Below are positions 25,899 through 32,730 of a DNA stretch of 64,000 nucleotides, piece after piece. Each line of letters starts with the position of its first letter. The stretch's first letter is position 1. The notes below the pieces were generated by a model, which was not told the origin of the DNA, did no database searches, and saw nothing but the letters and a program-made list of their open reading frames with translations. Origin of the DNA: Mayfieldus sp963772265 (GTDB taxonomy: Bacteria > Actinomycetota > Thermoleophilia > Solirubrobacterales > 70-9); NCBI GenBank assembly GCA_963772265.1, contig CAVYWS010000004.1, forward strand, positions 124,001 through 188,000. Direction: 5' to 3'. The position numbers and the translations under genes were made by a program.

Positions 25899-26339
25899 AT
25901 GCGCCGCAGTCTCTACGGGGGGCTGTCGACATGCGCGCTGACGCTGGGGCTGGTCGCCGCCGGATGCGGCGGCGGGGATGACAACCTGACCAAAGCCGAG
26001 TTCCTCAAGCAGGCCGACGCGATCTGCAAGCAGGGGAACAAGCGGATCGACGCGGCGGCACAAGACGTGTTCAGCACCAAGCAGGAGCCGAGCAAGTCGC
26101 AACTGGAGAAGTTCGCCACCGCGACGCTGATCCCCGACATCCAGCGCCAGGTCGACGCGGTCCGGGCTCTCGACGAGCCCTCCGACGACGAGGACCAGGT
26201 GAACGAGTTCCTCGACTCCGCGCAGTCGGAGCTGGAGAAGGGCAAGGAGGACCCCCTGTACCTGACTTCTGATAAGTCGTTCTCGAAGACGAACGAGCTC
26301 GGCAAGAAATACGGGTTCAAGGTCTGCGCCGAAGGCTGA
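25899..26339 (+). CDS. Small lipoprotein with conserved Cys pair
   Basis: 146 residues, ATG 25899 with GAGGAGG just upstream. Signal peptide and lipobox LVAAGCG; the mature protein has FLKQADAICKQGNKRIDAAA, a predominantly helical middle rich in Lys/Asp/Gln, and C-terminal YGFKVCAEG. The two Cys flanking the domain could form a disulfide. It matches the pattern ADA(V/I)C ... GF(Q/K)VCA(K/E)G of the lipoprotein at 5749-6337. Function unknown. A strong terminator follows. Confidence 0.8.
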   Translation: MRRSLYGGLSTCALTLGLVAAGCGGGDDNLTKAEFLKQADAICKQGNKRIDAAAQDVFSTKQEPSKSQLEKFATATLIPDIQRQVDAVRALDEPSDDEDQVNEFLDSAQSELEKGKEDPLYLTSDKSFSKTNELGKKYGFKVCAEG

Positions 26340-26362
26340 TCCCGGTACACCCGGCTTCGCGG

Positions 26363-26388
26363 AATGGGCGCCGTTCGGCGCCCATTTT
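26363..26388 (+). terminator. Rho-independent terminator
   Basis: AATGGGCGCC-GTTC-GGCGCCCATT is a perfect 10-bp stem with a 4-base loop, followed by TTGT. It ends the thiolase-lipoprotein transcript and is the clearest intrinsic terminator in the window. Confidence 0.88.
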
Positions 26389-26413
26389 GTCGTTCTTGGC
26401 CAGCGGGCCAGTC

Positions 26414-26420
26414 TATATAT
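26414..26420 (+). promoter_or_regulatory. -10 element TATATAT implying a leaderless acyl-CoA dehydrogenase mRNA
   Basis: TATATAT sits 10 bases before the GTG at 26431. Transcription starting 6-10 bases after it would begin at or next to that GTG. No good -35 hexamer is seen at the right distance. Confidence 0.4.
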
Positions 26421-26430
26421 GCTGCCGCTC

Positions 26431-27609
26431 GTGGATCTCTCGCTGACCCCGCAGGAAGAGTCCTTCCGCGACGAGGTTCGCAGCTGGCTCGAGCAGAACC
26501 ATCCCGGGCCCGAGCCCGAGGGGAGCCTCGACGAGGTCGTCCGGTTCCGCCGCGACTGGCAGCGCAAGCTCCACGACGCGGGCTGGGCCGGGATCTCCTG
26601 GCCGAAGGAGTACGGCGGCCGCGGCGCGACGCTGATCGAGCAGGCGATATTCGTGATGGAGGCGACCCTCGCCCAGACGCCTCCGCCCGCCAACGTGCTC
26701 GGCCTGGCGATGGGCGGGCCGGTGGTGATCGCCCACGGCACCGAGGAGCAGAAGCAGCGCTACCTGGAGCCGATCCTGACCGCCGAGGAGATCTGGTGCC
26801 AGGGCTTCTCCGAGCCCGAGTCGGGCTCCGACCTCGCCTCGCTGAAGACCAAGGCGGTCAAGGACGGTGACGAGTGGGTGGTCACCGGGCAGAAGGTCTG
26901 GACCACCTTCGCCCAGTACGCGAAGTGGTGCATGCTCGTCGCCCGCACCGACACAGATGCCCCCAAGCACAAGGGGCTCACCTACTTCCTGCTCGACATG
27001 GAGCAGGAGGGGGTCGAGGTTCGGCCGCTGGTCCAGATCACCGGCGAGGGCGAGTTCAACGAGATCTTCCTCGACGGCGCCCGCATCCCGGACTCGAACG
27101 TGATCGGCGAGGTCGGGGCCGGCTGGCAGGTCGCGATCACGACGCTGATGAACGAGCGCGCCGGGCTTGCCTTCGGCGCGATCGCCCAGATCAGGCACAG
27201 CATCGAGCGCCTCGTCAGCCTCGCGCAGGAGACCAGGGTGAACGGCGGCAGCGCCGGCGACGACTCCTACTACCGCCAGCGAATCGCCCAGCTTCACATC
27301 GAGGCCGAGACGATGCGGCTCAACGCCTACCGGGGGCTGACCAAGACGATGCAGACCGGCATCCCGGGCCCGGAGGGATCGCTGGGCAAGTGGCAGTGGG
27401 CCGACATCCACCAGGGGATCACCGAGCTCGCGATGGAGATCGAGGGCCCCTACTCGCCGCTTGCCCGCGGAGCCGAGCACGCGGTCGCCGACGGCCAATG
27501 GCAGTACGCGTTTCTGCGCTCGCGGGCCAACTCGATCGAGGGCGGCACCACCGACATCCTCAAGAACATCATCGCCGAGCGGGTCCTGGGCCTGCCGAAG
27601 CTGAGGTAG
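26431..27609 (+). CDS. Acyl-CoA dehydrogenase (first of an adjacent pair)
   Basis: Intact, 392 residues from GTG 26431 (VDLSLTPQEESFRDEVRSWL). The earlier ATG at 26419 overlaps the TATATAT -10 element and is unlikely. Motifs: WCQGFSEPESGSDLASLKT and WVVTGQKVWTTFAQYAKWC for FAD and substrate binding, AITTLMNERAG, and C-terminal SIEGGTTDILKNIIAERVLG. It introduces the alpha-beta double bond into acyl-CoA with electron transfer to ETF. The second gene begins six bases after the stop, so a mixed-subunit enzyme is likely. Confidence 0.92.
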   Translation: MDLSLTPQEESFRDEVRSWLEQNHPGPEPEGSLDEVVRFRRDWQRKLHDAGWAGISWPKEYGGRGATLIEQAIFVMEATLAQTPPPANVLGLAMGGPVVIAHGTEEQKQRYLEPILTAEEIWCQGFSEPESGSDLASLKTKAVKDGDEWVVTGQKVWTTFAQYAKWCMLVARTDTDAPKHKGLTYFLLDMEQEGVEVRPLVQITGEGEFNEIFLDGARIPDSNVIGEVGAGWQVAITTLMNERAGLAFGAIAQIRHSIERLVSLAQETRVNGGSAGDDSYYRQRIAQLHIEAETMRLNAYRGLTKTMQTGIPGPEGSLGKWQWADIHQGITELAMEIEGPYSPLARGAEHAVADGQWQYAFLRSRANSIEGGTTDILKNIIAERVLGLPKLR

Positions 27610-27615
27610 GCACTC

Positions 27616-28747
27616 ATGTACTTCGATCTCAACGACGAGCAGCAGCAGATCAAGGCCACCGCTCGCGAGTTCCTCGCCAGCCGCTACAAGCCCGAGCGGA
27701 TCCGCGAGCTGACCGAGGTCGACCTCGGCTTCGAGGACTCCGACTGGAAGGAGATGGTCGAGCTCGGCTGGCCCGGGCTGGCGCTTCCCGAGGAGCACGG
27801 GGGCCAGGGGCTGGGGATCGTCGAGCTTGCCGCCGTCTTCGAGGAGATGGGCTACGCGCTCGCTCCTTCGCCGCTGCTCTCCAACACCGCCGCCGGGCTG
27901 GCGCTGGCACTCTGCGCCTCCGAGGACCAGAAGTCGGAGTTCCTCGCGCCGCTGGCCGCGGGCGAGAAGCGCGGAACCCTGGCCATGATCGACGCCGGCT
28001 CGCCCGGGCACGATCGGCGAGTTCGAGATGGAGGCCACGACCGGCGACGGCGGGGTGGTGCTCGACGGGGAGAAGGTGATGGTGATCGACGCCGGCGCCG
28101 CCGACTTCCTGCTCGTCGCGACCTCCGACGGCGCCCGCCACCTCGTCGAGACCGGCCAGTCCGGGGTCTCGGTGGACGAGGAGCCCTCGATCGATCTCAC
28201 CCGGCGCGTCTATTCGGTCCGCTTCGAGGGGGTCGAGGTGCCGGCCGAGCGCACGCTTCCGGCCGAGCGTGACGAGTACTTCGGCGTCCTCGCGCGGGTC
28301 TGCGTCGCGCTTTCGGCCGAGCTGACCGGAATCGCGCAGCGGACGATGGAGATGGCGGTCGAGTACGCCAAGGAGCGCCAGCAGTTCGGCCGCCCGATCG
28401 GCTCCTACCAGGCGGTCTCGCACCGCTGCGCGCAGATGCTGCTCGAGACCGAGGGAGCGCGTTCGGCCACCTACTACGCCGCCTGGGCCGCGGACGCCTC
28501 GCCCGAGGACCTTTCGCTCGCCGCCTCGATGGCCAAGGCCTACGCCTCCGACGCGGGCTGGAGGGTCGCCAACGCCTCCCTGCAGGTGCACGGGGGAATC
28601 GGCTTCACCTGGGAGCACGACCTGCACCTGTGGCTGAAGCGGGCCAAGGTGGACGCGGCGCTGTTCGGTGACGCCCACTGGCACCGCGAGCGGGTCGCCG
28701 ACGCGATCCTCGCCGGGGCCGCCGAGCGCGAGCCGGCGGCGGTCTGA
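27616..28747 (+). CDS. Acyl-CoA dehydrogenase (second of the pair, one frameshift)
   Basis: MYFDLNDEQQQIKATAREFL at the N-terminus, LGWPGLALPEEHGGQGLGI and FEEMGYALAPSPLLSNTAAG, then a frame change near 28010 into LDGEKVMVIDAGAADFLLVA, TMEMAVEYAKERQQFGRPIG and LQVHGGIGFTWEHDLHLWLK. Restored length is about 377 residues. The C-terminal pattern is that of the partner subunit in heteromeric enzymes of sterol or branched-chain acyl-CoA breakdown. It shares a transcript with the preceding dehydrogenase. Confidence 0.87.
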
Positions 28748-28764
28748 GCCCCGGGCCGGGGCCG

Positions 28765-29796
28765 GTGTCAGCGCTCGATCGCATTTCCGTCGCGGCGATC
28801 GGCAACTCGGTTGCCGACCTGGAAGCCGAGGCCACGCTTGCCGAGGACGCCGGGATCGAGTGCGTCTGGGCCCCGGAGCTGTTTCGCAGCTCGGTGACCC
28901 AGGCGGCGTTCCTGGCCGCCCGCACGGAGCGGATCGACGTCGCGACCGGGATCGCCTGGGCCTTCACCCGCAGCCCGTTCATCATCGCCGTGACGGCGCT
29001 CGACCTCGACGAGATGTCGGGCGGACGCTTTCGGCTCGGGCTCGGCGCGGGGGTGAAGCGGCTCAACGAGACCTGGCACAACGCCGACTACGGCAAGCCG
29101 GCGCCGCACCTGCGCGAGGCGATCGAGGCCACGCGCCTGATCATGCAGGGGGCGGGCAAGGGCGAGCCGATCCGCTACGAGGGCTCCTACTACGACCTCG
29201 ACATCAAGGGCTGGATCCGGCCCCATCCGGCCGCCCGCGAGTCGGTGCCGATCTATACCGCCGCCGTGCAGGCGGGGATGGCGCGGATGGCGGGCGACGT
29301 CGCCGACGGCCTCGTCGGGCATCCGATCCAGTCGCTGCGCTGGATCGAGGAGGTCGTGATCGACGGCTTCGAGACCGGGCTGTCCCGCTCGGGCCGTGAC
29401 CGCAAGGACTTCGACTACCTGCCGACCGTCTGCTGCGCGATCGACGACGACCAGGCGAAGGCCAACGACCTCGCCCGCCGCACGATCGCCTTCTACGCCA
29501 CGGTGCGCACATACATGCCGCTGTTCGAGATGCACGGCTTCGGCGACCAGGCGGCGTCGGCCGGCGACGCGTTTCGCAAGGGCGACCTCGCGGCGGTGCC
29601 GGCGGCGATCAGCGACGAGATGGTCGACACCTACTGCGCGGCCGGCCCCCTGGACAAGGTTCGCGAGCGAGTCGAGGCGACCGCGGCGCTGGCTGACGGG
29701 CTCTTCCTCACCCCGCCGACCTACTTCATCGGGGCCGAGGAGCTGAGCGAATACCAGCGCCGGATCATCGACGCATTCGGGCCGGCGGCTGGCTGA
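28765..29796 (+). CDS. LLM class flavin-dependent oxidoreductase (luciferase-like)
   Basis: 343 residues, GTG 28765. Luciferase-fold motifs: DLEAEATLAEDAGIECVWAP, TERIDVATGIAWAFTRSPF, DLDEMSGGRFRLGLGAG and a C-terminal region with LPTVCCAIDDDQAKANDLAR. It should use FMNH2 or F420; members of this clade in actinobacteria are often F420-dependent, which cannot be decided here. Placed 17 bases after the acyl-CoA dehydrogenase pair, probably in the same operon, suggesting a redox step in lipid breakdown. The TGA faces the MBL gene stop with one base between (TGAGTCA). Confidence 0.87.
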   Translation: MSALDRISVAAIGNSVADLEAEATLAEDAGIECVWAPELFRSSVTQAAFLAARTERIDVATGIAWAFTRSPFIIAVTALDLDEMSGGRFRLGLGAGVKRLNETWHNADYGKPAPHLREAIEATRLIMQGAGKGEPIRYEGSYYDLDIKGWIRPHPAARESVPIYTAAVQAGMARMAGDVADGLVGHPIQSLRWIEEVVIDGFETGLSRSGRDRKDFDYLPTVCCAIDDDQAKANDLARRTIAFYATVRTYMPLFEMHGFGDQAASAGDAFRKGDLAAVPAAISDEMVDTYCAAGPLDKVRERVEATAALADGLFLTPPTYFIGAEELSEYQRRIIDAFGPAAG

Positions 29797-29797
29797 G

Positions 29798-30478
29798 TCA
29801 GTCGGCGGGCAGCTGCCCGACGAAGCGCTCGAACTTGGACATGTCGCTGACCGCCGGGCCGTGCCCGGGAAGGATCAGCGAGGGATTCAGCTCCGCGAGC
29901 TTGCGGATCGAGCGACGGTTCTCGGCCATGTCGTAGGTGAAGATCGGCGGCGGCTCCTTGATTCCGGGCAGCGCGGTCGCGTAGCTCATGTTGCGGATCA
30001 CGTCGCCGCAGATCGCCACCCGATCTGACTCGCGGAAGAAGATCACCTCGCCCCGCGCATGGCCGGGGGCGTGGATGACCCGGAATCCGGCCACCTCGTC
30101 GCCCTCGTTGAGCACGCGCTCGACCTTGTAGGGCGGGCCCTGCCAGATGCGGGCGATGAAGCGGTTGATCGGGTTGTCCGCCGATGCCTCCTGCACCGGC
30201 CTGCGGCCCTCCATCGCATCGACGTCGTCGGCGTGACAGGCGAGCGGGATGCCGTGGGCCTCGCAGACGTCCTTGGCGGCGCCCTGGTGGTCGGGATGCA
30301 CGTGGGTGAGGGCGAGCATCGAGAGGTCGCGGCCTTCGATCTCCTTGAAGATCCGCCGCCGGTCCCAGGTTCGCCCGGCGTCGACCAGCACGTCCTCGGC
30401 CAGATAGCAGTTGATGGTCGGAGCCGGGAACTCCTTGAGGCGCCATACGCGGGGCGCGAGCTGCTTCAAATCACTCAA
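29798..30478 (-). CDS. MBL-fold metallo-hydrolase
   Basis: Zinc-binding motifs of the metallo-beta-lactamase fold: LTHVHPDHQGAAKD, VIHAPGHARGEVIFF, VAICGDVI and LILPGHGPAVSDMSKF. The frame opens at GTG 30502, but that lies inside a repeated element. I prefer TTG 30478 (MSDLKQLAPRVWRLKEFPAP, 226 residues), aligned with the start of the other gene behind that element; GTG 30484 is the alternative. The start overlaps the stop of a 20-codon leader ORF. It hydrolyses an unknown ester, lactone or thioester, and sits downstream of a methyltransferase on the same strand. Confidence 0.85.
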   Translation of the reverse strand: MSDLKQLAPRVWRLKEFPAPTINCYLAEDVLVDAGRTWDRRRIFKEIEGRDLSMLALTHVHPDHQGAAKDVCEAHGIPLACHADDVDAMEGRRPVQEASADNPINRFIARIWQGPPYKVERVLNEGDEVAGFRVIHAPGHARGEVIFFRESDRVAICGDVIRNMSYATALPGIKEPPPIFTYDMAENRRSIRKLAELNPSLILPGHGPAVSDMSKFERFVGQLPAD

Positions 30479-30537
30479 CCCCACCAGCCTGCCGCTTCGC
30501 ACTCGCGGGCTTCGCCCGCTCTGCTCAGCGCTTTCAT
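30475..30537 (-). CDS. Leader micro-ORF, conserved peptide (copy A)
   Basis: ATG 30537 to TGA 30475-30477 encodes 20 residues starting MKALSRAGEARECE and ending GWWG. AGGA lies seven bases before the ATG. The stop overlaps the proposed TTG start of the MBL gene (TTGA), which implies coupling. A second ORF at 46871-46927 encodes nearly the same peptide. No homologue is known to me; regulatory leader, RNA-structure by-product and peptide product are all open. Confidence 0.5.
   Translation of the reverse strand: MKALSRAGEARECEAAGWWG
30482..30531 (-). repeat. 50-bp leader repeat, copy A (hairpin plus Shine-Dalgarno region)
   Basis: Read on the minus strand, 30531 down to 30495 matches 46877-46913 at 36 of 37 positions. 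It contains the hairpin GCGGGC-GAA-GCCCGC. The following bases (GGCTGGTGGGGT) remain similar to copy B (GGCTGGTGAGGT) up to the start codon of the gene. Confidence 0.8.
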
Positions 30538-30546
30538 GACCGGATC

Positions 30547-31323
30547 CTATGCCGTTGCGGCGCCCTCGAGGCGGCCGCCGACGAACTGGACCAGCCCGCT
30601 GAGCCGCTGGTGCAGGTCATCGAAACCGCGTCGCTGCAGCTCCTCGACGATCTCGCCCTGACCGAAGACGCGCATCCCGCTCAGCCGCTCGGTCAGCGGC
30701 TTGATCGGGCCGCGCGGGGCGAGCTGGCGCTGGACCGAGGTCATCAGCGCGATCCGTCCTCCGGGTGCCAGGACCCGCGTCATCTCGTCGAGCCCGGCAC
30801 CGGGGTCGGAGAAGAGGTGAAGCGCGGCGAAGCAGCAGACGCCGTCGAAGCTCCGGTCGAGAAAAGGCAGGGCGGTGGCGTCGCCGCGGACCAGTGCCAG
30901 GTTGTCGACCGGCGAGTGGCGCATGTCGGCGGCGCCGCGATCGAGCATCGTCCGCGAGGCGTCGAGGCCGACCACCAGGCCCGAGGCCCCGACCGCGGCG
31001 GCGAACGCGCGCGAGAAGTTGCCCGGGCCGCAGGCAATGTCGAGCACGCGGTCGCCGGGGCCGAGGCCGAGCAGCAGCCGGGCGATGCGGATCTCCTCCG
31101 CCATCCCGGGTCCACGGACGCCCTTTGCGACCCGGCCCAGCGCCGGGCGCCAGTAGCGCTCGTAGATCTTGGGCACGAAGGTCGAGCGCATCAGGTCCTG
31201 GGTCGCGCCCGTGGACTCGAGCTCGCCCTCGATCAGGTCGAGGTAGGGAGCGGAGGCGTCGAGGCGCTCGGCGCGCTCGCGGGCCGCCGGCTCGAGCAGC
31301 TGCAGGACCCGCTCCAGGCTCAT
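30547..31323 (-). CDS. Class I SAM-dependent methyltransferase
   Basis: 258 residues. SAM-binding motif I DRVLDIACGPGNFSRAFA, acidic motif VVGLDASRTML, LALVRGDATALPFLDRSFDG and a late motif LAPGGRIALMTSV, as in the UbiE/ArsM-type methyltransferase group. The N-terminal region (FVPKIYERYWRPALGRVAK) resembles lipid or quinone methyltransferases. ATG 31323 shares a base with the TGA of the upstream gene. Substrate unknown. Confidence 0.87.
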   Translation of the reverse strand: MSLERVLQLLEPAARERAERLDASAPYLDLIEGELESTGATQDLMRSTFVPKIYERYWRPALGRVAKGVRGPGMAEEIRIARLLLGLGPGDRVLDIACGPGNFSRAFAAAVGASGLVVGLDASRTMLDRGAADMRHSPVDNLALVRGDATALPFLDRSFDGVCCFAALHLFSDPGAGLDEMTRVLAPGGRIALMTSVQRQLAPRGPIKPLTERLSGMRVFGQGEIVEELQRRGFDDLHQRLSGLVQFVGGRLEGAATA

Positions 31324-31568
31324 CAGGCTCCGGGGCCGGCGCCGCGCGGCTCGCCGCTGTGCTCGGCGAGATCCTCGAGGCCGGCGATCGCACGCTCGCC
31401 CTCGATTCGCGCCGGGTGATCGGGCGGCAGCGGCTCGATCAGCCGCCGCACCCGGTTTCGGACCTGAAGCGCGAAGTGGGGGGTGGCGGCGCCGGTCAGC
31501 GCACGCACGTCCTCGACCGTCACCTCATGGGCGGGGTCGAGCAGATCGGGGCGTTCGGCTTCGCTCAC
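31323..31568 (-). CDS. Small conserved-looking protein coupled to a methyltransferase
   Basis: 81 residues, MSEAERPDLLDPAHEVTVED... The core VRALTGAATPHFALQVRNRV followed by EPLPPDHPARIEGERAIAGL is helical and soluble; no family recognised. Its stop overlaps the methyltransferase start by one base (TGATG), so the pair is translationally coupled. It diverges from the CDF exporter across 28 bases. Confidence 0.65.
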   Translation of the reverse strand: MSEAERPDLLDPAHEVTVEDVRALTGAATPHFALQVRNRVRRLIEPLPPDHPARIEGERAIAGLEDLAEHSGEPRGAGPGA

Positions 31569-31596
31569 GTTCCGCCGGCAACCCTATCCTGGGGCC

Positions 31597-32544
31597 ATGG
31601 CCGCGGAGCACGCCGATCACGGGCACCTGCACGGCCACGGGCACGCGCCCAACGTCTCGGCTCAGTCCGACCAGGGCAAGCTGCTCGTCGCGCTCGCCCT
31701 GATCGTCGGGCTGATGGCGGCCGAGGTGGCGGCGGGGATCGTCGCCAACTCACTCGCCCTGCTCTCCGACGCCGGCCACATGCTGACCGACGCGGCAGCG
31801 CTGGCGATGTCCCTGGTCGCTCTCCGCCTCGCCCAGCGCCCGGCCGAGGGGATGATGACCTTCGGGCTGCGGCGCGCCGAGATCCTCTCGGCGCAGGTGA
31901 ACGGGATCACCCTGGTTGTGCTGGCGGCGCTGATCGGGATCGAGGCGGCGAGGCGGCTCTTCTCCCCGCCCGACGTCGAGGCGGGCCTGGTGCTGGCGGT
32001 CGCCCTCGGGGGGATCGTCGTCAACCTGGCCGCGACCGCGACCCTGGCCCGCGCCAACCGCGAGAGCCTCAACGTCGAAGGCAGCTTTCAGCACATCCTC
32101 ACCGACCTGTTCGCCTTCGTCGGCACCGCGATCGCCGCCTGTGTGATCCTTGCCACCGGCTTCGAGCGCGCCGACCCGATCGCCTCGCTGCTCGTCGCGG
32201 CGCTGATGCTGCGCTCCGCCTACGGGCTGCTGCGCGACTCGGGCCGGGTCTTTCTCGAAGCCTCGCCGAAGGGGCTGGACCCGGAGGCGATCGGCCGCAC
32301 GCTGGCCGGGCAGGAGGGCGTGGTCGAGGTCCACGACCTGCACCTCTGGGAGGTGACCTCGGGCTTTCCCTCGCTCTCCGCGCACGTGACCGTCGAGAGC
32401 GAGGCGGACTGCCACCGAATCAGGCTCTTCCTCGCCGACCTGCTCGAGCGTGACTACGGCGTCCGGCACTCGACCCTGCAGGTAGAGCACGAGCCTGAGC
32501 AGCTGCTGAGGATCGAGGACGGGTCGGGGGCCGATCGGGCCTGA
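31597..32544 (+). CDS. Cation diffusion facilitator (CzcD-type) metal exporter
   Basis: 315 residues, ATG 31597. His-rich N-terminus HADHGHLHGHGHAP, six membrane segments including SLALLSDAGHMLTDAAAL (HxxxD metal site in TM2) and FQHILTDLFAFVGT (TM5 site HxxxD), and a C-terminal ferredoxin-like domain (VVEVHDLHLWEVTSG, LSAHVTVESEADCHRI, STLQVEHEPEQLL). It exports Zn2+ or similar divalent metals in exchange for protons. The two-hairpin repeat begins five bases after the stop. Confidence 0.92.
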   Translation: MAAEHADHGHLHGHGHAPNVSAQSDQGKLLVALALIVGLMAAEVAAGIVANSLALLSDAGHMLTDAAALAMSLVALRLAQRPAEGMMTFGLRRAEILSAQVNGITLVVLAALIGIEAARRLFSPPDVEAGLVLAVALGGIVVNLAATATLARANRESLNVEGSFQHILTDLFAFVGTAIAACVILATGFERADPIASLLVAALMLRSAYGLLRDSGRVFLEASPKGLDPEAIGRTLAGQEGVVEVHDLHLWEVTSGFPSLSAHVTVESEADCHRIRLFLADLLERDYGVRHSTLQVEHEPEQLLRIEDGSGADRA

Positions 32545-32549
32545 ATCAC

Positions 32550-32607
32550 TTGCGGCGGCATGGCCGCCTGAGATGCGACTGCCGCGACATTTTGTGTCGC
32601 GGCCCCT
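32550..32607 (+). repeat. Two-hairpin dispersed repeat, copy 1
   Basis: TTGCGGCGGC-ATG-GCCGCC (first hairpin, arms 32554-32559 and 32563-32568), a spacer, then CCGCGACA-TTTTG-TGTCGCGG (second hairpin, 32582-32602) followed by CCCCT. The other copy lies in reverse orientation at 60991-61045. A further inverted repeat GGTTGC ... GCAACC follows at about 32634-32655. The region between the CDF and peptidase genes (about 186 bases) holds nothing else I can identify. Confidence 0.75.
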
Positions 32608-32730
32608 CAAATCCGTGCCTGGGCCGCAAGGCGGGTTGCAGGCCCCGCGGCAACCGGCCGGGGGTCAAAAAGGGTCAGTTAGCCTCGGCGCCTCCTGGCC
32701 GGTTCCGATTGGCAAAGGCCTGGAGCTCGG

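Noticed and set aside
32550..32607. A micro-ORF inside the two-hairpin repeat (minus-strand MSRQSHLRRPCRRK)
   Set aside because: The other copy gives a similar Arg-rich frame but without the same start and stop, and copy 1 does not precede a gene in that direction. It is explained by DNA repeat similarity.
32608..32730. A c-di-AMP (ydaO-type) riboswitch before the M23 peptidase gene
   Set aside because: Such riboswitches often precede actinobacterial wall hydrolases, so I looked for one. The region shows a simple GGTTGC/GCAACC hairpin and lacks the conserved riboswitch core.
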